A DNA stretch of 64,000 bases from Metellina segmentata (lineage: Eukaryota; Arthropoda; Arachnida; Araneae; Tetragnathidae). Under the pieces are notes generated by a model. The model saw only the letters and a list, made by a program, of their open reading frames with translations, searched no databases and was not told the origin of the DNA. The translations under genes were made by a program, and so were the position numbers. Each line of letters begins with the position of its first letter. Position 1 is the first letter of the stretch. The DNA lies in assembly GCA_947359465.1 (NCBI GenBank), contig OX375876.1, positions 123,995,444 to 124,059,443 on the forward strand, in the 5' to 3' direction. Shown in pieces: positions 56,299-64,000 of the stretch.

Positions 56299-57529
56299 CA
56301 GGTTGTCAAGATTTAAATCACTTGATTTGAATCAACGATTAAAATCATGATTTTAATCAAATTATTTTTTTTAAATCATTGATTTAAAACACACACAGCC
56401 AATCTTACATTTTTTTTAAACTAAGTAAATATACCCTAGGAAAATCACAGTACTCGTTAAATGCTTTAAACTTTCTGCACTCATGGTGATTTCAGCACTA
56501 ATGGCTACACCCAGTACTGATCAGCTTTTGAAAAAAATGTTTGGCACCTGGACACTTGCAAATAATCTGAGGTGTCTATGGACTAAATAATCTGTTGAGT
56601 GTTAAGTCAGGGATTCTGCCAAACAGTAAAGTAAAAAACAAGTTGACAACTATTCGAAAGTTTTGACAATGTTCATGCATTCTTTAATAATATATTACGA
56701 ACAATTAAGCATTCATTCAAGTGTGGGAAGCATGGGAAAATATTGTACATTAGTGTTAAACTTAAAAAAGTCCTTAGCTATTTATACTATCTTTGACCCA
56801 TAATAGTAGGCCTTAACTACTTGTTACCCCTTTAATTGACTGTGGCCAATGGCTTAGCTATAGTGATTTTCAACTACTTTTTTTTAACTGAGACTTAAAT
56901 ACAAAATAACACAATTAATGTGATTAATAATTTATTAAATAAAAAATACAACTGAGCTTTCTATTTGAAGGGATGAAAGTTTAAACACTATGAACATCTT
57001 TCCTTTTGAAAAATGCACCCTCAAACAGTCACCTGTCACTTTAACAATAGTGACCCATAACAAATATTTATCTAATCAGACTATAATTTAGGTCTGTCAC
57101 TTACTGATAAATTTGTTGACATGATGATGTTAATTTACTCAAGAAAAACTATGTAGGATGTCAACTTGTGTTTTAAAGTTGTATAAAAACAAATGCTAAA
57201 AACAAATGCAAAACCTTTTGCTTTTATTTTGAAAATTCATTTTTTAAATATATTATCATGTAACAAACTATGATTTTTAGTAAAATAAATATTGATTTAC
57301 CATGTCACAAATTCTGATTGATTACTTAAAACAAATATTGATTTACATGTGATGTCAAAAACTCAATTTTTTTATTTAACAAATTTATATATAATTATTA
57401 TAAAAACAGTGTATAGGGACTACAGAAATTTAAATAAATAAATCTGATTTAAATTTTAAAAAATCATATTTAAATTTTAAAAATCCGATTAGGTGATTTT
57501 TTTTAAATCTTGATTTTTTTTACACCCTG
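56299..57529. mobile_element. Non-autonomous hAT element, 1231 bp
   Basis: A perfect 8 bp target duplication ATTTAAAC flanks it (56291-56298 and 57530-57537). The ends are CAGGTTGT on the left and CAGGGTGT on the right (reverse complement). Subterminal regions are rich in GATTTAAATCA-like motifs on both sides. CAGGG ends plus an 8 bp duplication identify the hAT superfamily. No transposase frame is present. Confidence 0.9.
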
Positions 57530-57537
57530 ATTTAAAC

Positions 57538-58880
57538 TGGTTAATGCGCGCGCCCGTAAAAATCAAAGGAAAACAAACTGAACCGTCTGCCTCGCAGAAG
57601 AGAGAGAATTAATGTATAAAAATACCCATCAATTATTGAGCCAAATAACCAATTAGTCACCTTAAACGTTGTGAAATAGATGTAAATATTGATTTAAGAA
57701 TGTTTAAATATATATAGTTTATCTCTAATTCACATTTAAAACATTGCACTAATGTATTTTCTTACTTTTTGAAAATACCAGCTTTGGTCTCGAGAACATT
57801 GGAGGGCGCCGAGGAGAAAATCGTGGTTCAGAAAACTCTGTTATCGTGGGTTTTTCTATCCCATATATTCTAAATGTTGATAGTATCTCTTCTGGTAACA
57901 TAACAGAAAGTAGTTCATCAGGTTATGGAATACGTCTGGCAAAAGAACGTGTTTACAAAAATTTGCTTTACTTTTGAATTAATAAATGTGTTTGAAATTA
58001 TTTAAAAAAGAGCCAAAATGATCGTCGGGGGGGGGGTCTCCGTCCCAAGCACTACCAGCAACCAAAGGGGTTTAACTTTTGAAACCTGTTCTTTTATGTG
58101 TGTTTTTGTTCTGTTGGTTTGTTGGGTATAATTGCTTATATTAAGTAAATTTGTATAGAATTTTTCTGCAAGATGAAATAAATATTTGGTTTTTGAGTGT
58201 TTTAATTGCTCTGAATACATTTGAAAGACGATACTACCAGAGAGTGATCTTGTAATTATTTTAACTGTCGAGTTTTGTTTCTCCTGTTTTAGTATTTCTA
58301 CTTGTGCTTTATATCTATGCACCTCAAGCTTGGGATGCGTAGCTGATTATTGGGAGCAAAACGAGACAAGTATTTCGTAGACAAGTATTTTTTTTATTAT
58401 TAAAATCAAGTTTGTAATTAAAGGTGAAATATCTTTCTTTTGGTAATGCGAAATTTTCGAATAATATGTTGTACGTGGATATTTCATTCAAGATGATGGT
58501 CTGATTTTACTCTGGGTTGCATTTTTCCCCTCACTCACTTAATTTCTTGGTTAAACATTTTGATTATTCTGTATTTTTTTTTCTTGAGGCCAAACGTTAG
58601 AGATGTAGATATATCAACGTTAATTTTAATTTTCCAGTTACTAAGTCAATATTCCAATTGTCTAATGTGTTTTGTGAGTGCTATGTGTACTTGAAAGTTT
58701 GTGTTTATTCAAACAAGGTAGCAAGAATCCTTGTGTTATCTGCGTGCATAGATATTATTGTTTTAGTGATGTGTGAACCAGATTACTGAAGGTAGAGATC
58801 GCAGACCTTGTCAAGGCTCAAGAAAGCAGTGTGACTTTTCGATAAATTCATGGCAATGTTTTGAATAGGTCAAGGAACAT
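57538..58880. other. Spacer without supported gene
   Basis: The longest frame (minus, 58002-58322, 106 codons) starts at an ATG but has no recognisable domain. A G9 run lies at 58027. Confidence 0.35.
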
Positions 58881-58888
58881 TCTTCAGC

Positions 58889-59335
58889 ATTCGCTCCCAA
58901 ATAAATAAACTGCGTTGAAAAAGCGTTGCAATTTAGATGTCAGGAAAACCGTTTTGGAAACTGTGAACTCACTTTGAAATTCACTCTCAAGAAGTAGATC
59001 AATTTTGAAACTGTTTCTGTTACCGCAGGAGCAGTTTTCATGGTAACGCTCTTTGGCTCATTAAGGTTTTCAGCTCTGGCACTCTGGTCACTTATTAACG
59101 CAATTTTCCATTCCATTATATCAGTCCAGACAGTTAACAAATCTTAACAATTGATCTTTAAGCACAGTAACCCCCCTTCCCCTCTCAAGAGTGAAAAAGT
59201 TCGCTTGTGCTCAGTACATTTATTTTTGTCTTATTTTCCTCAGGCACAACAAACATCTGACTGCCCAATCTGTTTTCCTGACATCCAAAACAGCAACTCT
59301 TCTCAACGCAGTTTACTTACATCGGGAGCGAATCC
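58889..59335. repeat. Fold-back repeat with ~62 bp arms
   Basis: Arms 58889-58950 and 59273-59335 are reverse complements at about 75-80%: ATTCGCTCCC, AAACTGCGTTGA and GATGTCAGGAAAAC pair with their complements. The 320 bp loop shows weaker pairing. It is probably a decayed MITE. Confidence 0.65.
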
Positions 59336-59412
59336 TCTAGAATGTCCACTGACTTCGTCACAACAGGGTTTTAAATTTATTTAAGTCCTGAGCAGAGTGT
59401 GAAGTGTATTAA

Positions 59413-59704
59413 GTGCAGAGTAAAGAAAAGCGAGAGGAGTAAAGAGTAATAATATAATTGTTGAACTAAAAGGGGGGAAGTAAAGGAAGGGACGATGTCT
59501 GAGGATGAAAAGGGACGTTTTAAAGTTGCGATCGCATATCTAAATGGAGGAGATTGAATTACAGGGAGCTATAATGAGGAATCGAATGGTGGAGCTAGAA
59601 TTACCGAAGATAGGTCTTGTTTCAACAAAATCTATCTTCGGTCCCTCCCGACTTTAACAATTATATTTTTCTCTTTACTCCTCTCGCTGTTCTTCACTCT
59701 GCAC
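59413..59704. repeat. Fold-back repeat with ~53 bp arms
   Basis: Arms 59413-59466 and 59652-59704 share GTGCAGAGT, GCGAGAGGAGTAAAGAG and ATATAATTGTT in reverse complement (about 85%). A smaller hairpin with perfect 11 bp arms (ACCGAAGATAG at 59603-59613, complement 59632-59642) lies in the loop. Confidence 0.75.
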
Positions 59705-60118
59705 GGTCTGTTAGGGTTAACGACCTTTTATTGAAAATGATGGAGCATGCTTTATGTTATTTCCTCCAGTTGCTCAATTTGAAAATATGTCACGTGATTG
59801 TGGGTAAAAGCATGAATCCCAAATTATTGATTGGTTACAGTGATTACTCACATTGATCCAAAACAATAGTCTGCAATTCGACAGCCAATCGGCTATCAAT
59901 TCGTATGTCCATGTGATGTACCCTTCAGAGATCTCACGACAGCGACTCCGCCTACATGGTCCGTCTATTTCCTTAGAAGGTCGATGGTAGTACGGCTGAT
60001 AGGTGCAAAAAATTGTTAGAACTGTGCCTTTAATGATAAAATCATACAACTTGGGGTACATATACTACATATATGAAGATTTAATTTTGGATATGAGGCC
60101 ATCTCAAATTTCGCCTAT

Positions 60119-60385
60119 GGCAGTAATGGCGGACATTCAAAATGGCGGCATCGGAACATTTTTTGTGCTCCTTTTAAATGTTATTTGATGATGTTAAATG
60201 ACAGCTATTAAAGTAATGGCGAGTAATTGTTGTTTTGTGCATGTACTTAGCTATTTTTAATAATATATACCTTATTTTATGTATATATTCTATTTATAAC
60301 AAAATGGCGGACATTCGAAATGGTGGCCTCTGAGTATATTTTATGTGCTCCTTTTTTACTGTCATTTGGTGATGTTAATAGCGTA
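60119..60385. repeat. ~180 bp imperfect tandem repeat, two units
   Basis: GGCGGACATTCAAAATGGCG (near 60129) and GGCGGACATTCGAAATGGTG (near 60306) are each followed by TTTTGTGCTCC/TTATGTGCTCC and a TGATGATGTTAA/TGGTGATGTTAA block. Confidence 0.75.
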
Positions 60386-60395
60386 TTATATTTAA

Positions 60396-60500
60396 CTAGG
60401 GAGCTAACGCCCTCTGCTCGCTAACGCTCGGCAACCCCCGGAACCTGAGCTCGCTTCGCTCGCCCATCGGACACTACAATTCTTTAGTCTAGCTTAAAAT
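60396..60500 (-). mobile_element. Helitron 3' terminus (family 3), inverted fragment
   Basis: Read on the minus strand, it ends with a CCGGGGGTTGCCGAGCG block, GCGAGCAGAGGGCG and CTAG (60396-60399) before T. It matches the terminus at 23880-23922. The 5' side is cut by, or lies next to, the LINE. Confidence 0.6.
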
Positions 60501-60540
60501 GGGCCCTATTTAGTCTACATAGACCTGAAAATTGATCTGA

Positions 60541-63387
60541 TTATGTATTGCTGAACCTCGTGGAAAGTGTAAAGGGAAGAAGCGTATATTTATTCACGCG
60601 AGCGACCCCGTCCAATCGCTCATCCAAAGGAGATCGGAACTTCATGGGGAGGTAGCTCTGAGTTCTCGTATGGACAAAAAGATTGAACTAAACAAATTAA
60701 ATGCTGAAATCAAAAGACGCTATGTTGAGATAAAGCGTACTAACTGGCAGGACACATGTAGAAACTTAGACCACAGAACCCCAGATTCAAGACTGTGGAA
60801 ATTGACGAAATGTCTTGATAAAATGCCGGTCAATAATGAAGATACCAACACTATCGTTGGGGATGACGGTTCAACTGCTGTAAACGACCAAGAGTCAGCC
60901 GAGACTTTGGCCAAGCATTATGCTAAGGCGAGCAGAGTGACATTCAGCAGATCGGACAAAAGGCTGTCCAGAATTACAAGAAACCTAGTGAAATCCTGCC
61001 GATATTTGAGGACAGAGAACCCTTTATTTGATGATGATTTCACAGCAAATGAACTATCTTACGCTCTTCAACACCAAAATCTGACCAAGTCACCAGGTCC
61101 GGATGGAATTCATGGTCAATTCCTAGGCCATCTGGGTTTTCTAGGCAAAAGTAGGCTGCTTCATCTCTTCAATTTGTCTTGGTCAACTGGGAAACTTCCA
61201 AGGCAATGGAAATCGGCCATAGTCATCCCCATTCGTAAACCCAACAAGAAAGCCAGTTCTGTTGACAGTTACCGTCCAATCTCTCTCACCTGTATTATAT
61301 GTAAACTTATAGAAAGGATAATTTTGAGAAGATTGACACACCACCTTTTGTCAAATAACTTGATTCCACCAGAGCAATATGCGTTTAGAAGAGGCCATGG
61401 CACAATGGACCAGATTCTGTTCTTCAGTCAAAGTGTTAGAGATGCCCAAAATTGCAAACCCACAAAACATACTTTGGTGGTTTTTCTAGATCTATCTAAG
61501 GCATTTGACAGGGTTTGGAAGTATAAATTACTTAACAAGTGTTACAATGACTTTAACATCAAAGGTAGAGCTCTCCCATGGATCTCAAACTTTCTAAATC
61601 ACAGAAATTTTTGCGTAAACTTTCAAAATAAGCAATCAGGATTTTACAGGTTGTATCAGGGAATCCCTCAGGGTTCCGTACTCAGTCCTACCCTGTTTTC
61701 CATGTTTATTGCAGGAATTGAAAAAATTGTATCACCATGCCAGATTGGCATCTTTGCAGATGACATTGTGTTGTGGTCTAGTGGTTCAGACATAGGAAAA
61801 CTGGAATCTACTCTAAACGGATCCTTAGAAGCTGTCCGTGATTTCTCAAACTCTCACAGGTTAAACTTCAATCCCTCAAAATCAGTTAGTAGCTTCTTCA
61901 CCACTAATAGACACCTCTACAATTATTCTCCTGCAGTGTACTTTTCTAATCAGTTACTGGACTGTGACAAATATCCAATTTACTTGGGTTTTACATTGGA
62001 TCCTGAGATAAACTGTAGGAAACATATAGAGAAAATAGCAGATAAAGCTAGAAAGCGTCTACAGATTTTGAAGTATATTTCAGGTAGAGACTGGGGAGCT
62101 GATGCTTCCACTCTCAGATTTACTTTTTGTTCCCTCGTGCGTCCCATTCTTGAGTATGGTTACCAGGTATTTCAAACGGCTTCTGCTTCTAACTTAAAGA
62201 TCTTGGACAGAGTACAATTGAGTGCAGCAAGAATAATCACTGGGTTAAGGAATAGCTGCCCTAGTGAAGTGGTCCTATACGAAGCTGACATTTTACCTCT
62301 GACTACGAGATATAGGATTGGTTCTTTTAAATATTTTAATAAATTGTCAAGTCTTGGTGATTTTAACAGGACTGCTGAATTCACTTTGAAGTGGAGGAGT
62401 AATCAGCGTTTAAAGAGAGACACCCCGATGGAATTTGTGAGGATGGAGGGTTTTATTGATTTTGAGGTTATTCCTTCGACCACTTTTAACTGCTTGCCTC
62501 CCACGGTGTCCCTTGAGAATGTCAGTTTTAATGATGATCTGAAGACTCATGCCAATAAACAGACGGATCACCCAGACCTTTTGAAACAGTTGGCCCTGGA
62601 GGTTGTCAATAGCATCCCTTCTGATGCATTGGTCATCTATACAGACGGTAGCAAACTTGAAGACGGTAGAACCGGGAGTGGTGTTTTCATCAACAGCGCT
62701 GAGGACAAGGTCAAATGCAGCATCCGAAACCCTGACCATTGTTCAGTCTTTAGATCGGAGATCATAGCAATTGGTGCAGCCCTTAATTATGCACAGTCCA
62801 CTGATAAAAATTGTATTTGGATTTTGACTGACAGTAGGAGTGCTATACAGTATTTCAAAAATTGGCCACAAATATTTGACATCCCAGACCAGAATATTCT
62901 GAAGCTTCTCTGCGAGATTGGCCTGAAAACACCAATAAGCCTCCAATGGATTCCATCGCATATCGGGGTGTATGGCACCGAGACAGCCGATGTTCTCACC
63001 AAGAATGGCTGTGATCTCCCTATGAACTGTTTGAATCGCCTCACTCCCACTGATGTCCACTCCCTGGGAAAACAGCGTTTGCTTTCCTTGTGGCGCCGTA
63101 CGCCATCCCACCATTGGTATGCTGGCAATCACCCTGGACTATCAATCACATGCTGTGGCCCTCGGCCTTTTCAATCAGCCATGGCCAGATTTCGAAGTGG
63201 CCATCTTAAAAGTATCACATTTCAGAACGGGGAGAGAATTTTCCCTCCTTGTTCCTGTTCCCTACCTACCAGTCCTGATCACCTTCTTCTCTGTCTTGGC
63301 GCTTCGTATAAGCAGCTGTTGGTTGATCAGGACTTTTTGCAAGTATATGGGGATCTGGCACGACGGGGCCTTCTGGACCTGGTGTAG
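60541..63387 (+). CDS. LINE ORF2 fragment: reverse transcriptase plus RNase H (5'-truncated)
   Basis: The frame is open from 60541, after a TGA at 60538; the first ATG (60670) gives 905 codons. The upstream 43 codons also look coding, so the ATG is not the true start. The apurinic endonuclease and ORF1 are missing. RT motifs: SPGPDGIHGQ (141-150), RPISLTCIICKLIERI, FLDLSKAFD with D274, GIPQGSVLSPTLF (331-343) and FADD (362-365). RNase H has D659 (YTDGS), E697, D721 (LTDSRSA), H764 and D774, all intact. The Cys/His cluster SCSLPTSPDHLLLC is near the C-terminus. An RT/RNase H LINE of this form fits the jockey/I group of arthropods; the clade is not certain. No frameshift or stop was seen, so insertion is recent. 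Confidence 0.92.
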   Translation, partial: LCIAEPRGKCKGKKRIFIHASDPVQSLIQRRSELHGEVALSSRMDKKIELNKLNAEIKRRYVEIKRTNWQDTCRNLDHRTPDSRLWKLTKCLDKMPVNNEDTNTIVGDDGSTAVNDQESAETLAKHYAKASRVTFSRSDKRLSRITRNLVKSCRYLRTENPLFDDDFTANELSYALQHQNLTKSPGPDGIHGQFLGHLGFLGKSRLLHLFNLSWSTGKLPRQWKSAIVIPIRKPNKKASSVDSYRPISLTCIICKLIERIILRRLTHHLLSNNLIPPEQYAFRRGHGTMDQILFFSQSVRDAQNCKPTKHTLVVFLDLSKAFDRVWKYKLLNKCYNDFNIKGRALPWISNFLNHRNFCVNFQNKQSGFYRLYQGIPQGSVLSPTLFSMFIAGIEKIVSPCQIGIFADDIVLWSSGSDIGKLESTLNGSLEAVRDFSNSHRLNFNPSKSVSSFFTTNRHLYNYSPAVYFSNQLLDCDKYPIYLGFTLDPEINCRKHIEKIADKARKRLQILKYISGRDWGADASTLRFTFCSLVRPILEYGYQVFQTASASNLKILDRVQLSAARIITGLRNSCPSEVVLYEADILPLTTRYRIGSFKYFNKLSSLGDFNRTAEFTLKWRSNQRLKRDTPMEFVRMEGFIDFEVIPSTTFNCLPPTVSLENVSFNDDLKTHANKQTDHPDLLKQLALEVVNSIPSDALVIYTDGSKLEDGRTGSGVFINSAEDKVKCSIRNPDHCSVFRSEIIAIGAALNYAQSTDKNCIWILTDSRSAIQYFKNWPQIFDIPDQNILKLLCEIGLKTPISLQWIPSHIGVYGTETADVLTKNGCDLPMNCLNRLTPTDVHSLGKQRLLSLWRRTPSHHWYAGNHPGLSITCCGPRPFQSAMARFRSGHLKSITFQNGERIFPPCSCSLPTSPDHLLLCLGASYKQLLVDQDFLQVYGDLARRGLLDLV

Positions 63388-63421
63388 GCTTTCCTACACC
63401 AGGGGGATGTGCAACAACAAC

Positions 63422-64000
63422 ATTGCTGAACCATACAGCTCAGGTTCTGAGGTTGCAGCGAGAAAGGGGATATCTTTAGACTACTATGTTCTAATTTCCA
63501 TTTTAGTAACAGTGTGGGTGAGTATTTACACTGATAAATAAATTTCTGGGATATGATATGACAATGTATTTACAATAATAACAAATTCTGGGGTGTATGA
63601 TATTTGAGTTTTTACACGGTGCAAAACAGTTTATCCGAAGACCCTTTTTACCTATTGCTGAACCATACAGCTCAGGTTCTGAGGGAGCAGCGAGAAAGGG
63701 GATATCTTTGGACTACTATGTTCTAATTTCCATTTTAGTAACAGTGTGGGTGAGTATTTACACTGACAAATAGATTTCTGGTATATGATATGACAATGTA
63801 TTTACAATAATAACAAATTCTGGGGTGTATGATATTTGAGTTTTTACACGGTGCAAAACAGCTTATCCGAAGACCCTTTTTACCTATTGCTGAACCACAC
63901 AGCTCAAGTTCTGAGGGAGCAGCGAGAAAGGGGATATCTTTGGACTACTATGTTCTAATTTCCATTTTAGTAACAGTGTGGGTGAGTATTTACACTGACA
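63422..64000 (+). repeat. 232 bp tandem repeat downstream of the LINE, 2.5 units in window
   Basis: Units start ATTGCTGAACCA at 63422, 63654 and 63886, exactly 232 bp apart. Identity is very high (a few substitutions such as CATACAGCTCAGG versus CACACAGCTCAAG). The window ends inside the third unit. The first unit is 35 bp after the LINE stop codon, so this is most likely a LINE 3' UTR made of tandem units. Confidence 0.92.

Noticed and set aside
58002..58322. 106-codon minus-strand frame
   Set aside because: No domain, promoter or splice context. Length is within chance expectation for this composition.
62743..63132. Minus-strand frames opposite the LINE
   Set aside because: Antisense shadows of the RNase H region of the LINE.

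Overview
This window is AT-rich, intron-era eukaryotic DNA built almost entirely from transposable elements. It holds no host gene that I can support. The mix is typical of arthropods: piggyBac-like, P/THAP9-like, hAT, Helitron, Ty3/gypsy, BEL/Pao and a LINE with an RNase H domain, plus a tRNA-derived SINE. A chelicerate such as a spider is my low-confidence guess; the sequence proves only a metazoan.

Layout. At 1-4100 a ~217 bp satellite is split at a TTAA by a piggyBac-like element (72-3557), which itself carries two SINEs and a Helitron. At 4475-7200 lies a 2.7 kb element that recurs at 40240-44545. At 7560-8672 there is a decayed P/THAP9-type transposase. At 8971-15616 a large transposon with ~780 bp inverted repeats and a perfect 7 bp target duplication encodes an unclassified DDE-type transposase remnant. 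A complete 3.7 kb P/THAP9-like element (9028-12737) is nested in its left arm.

At 15437-32242 there is an inverted and tandem duplication built from the end of that transposon, a flanking segment, and two Helitron families, one inserted in the other. A second piggyBac-like element (32243-45753) splits another Helitron copy. It has collected a gypsy element (about 34210-40209), two MITEs, the second 2.7 kb element, a SINE and a further Helitron.

At 46700-48700 lies a degenerate BEL/Pao pol 3' end with its 3' LTR, which carries a copy of the first 27 nt of U2 snRNA. From 48700 to 60400 the DNA is AT-rich with MITEs, fold-back repeats, a fifth Helitron copy and an 8 bp-flanked hAT element. The window ends in a 5'-truncated LINE with an intact RT/RNase H frame (60541-63387) followed by 232 bp tandem repeats.

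The most notable points are: (1) the gypsy element has integrase upstream of reverse transcriptase, the order known from the Gmr1 group; (2) the U2-like leader inside a BEL LTR; (3) the long-TIR transposon of unclear superfamily; (4) Helitron ends fixed to the base by paralogous empty sites; (5) a nesting order that can be read from target duplications.
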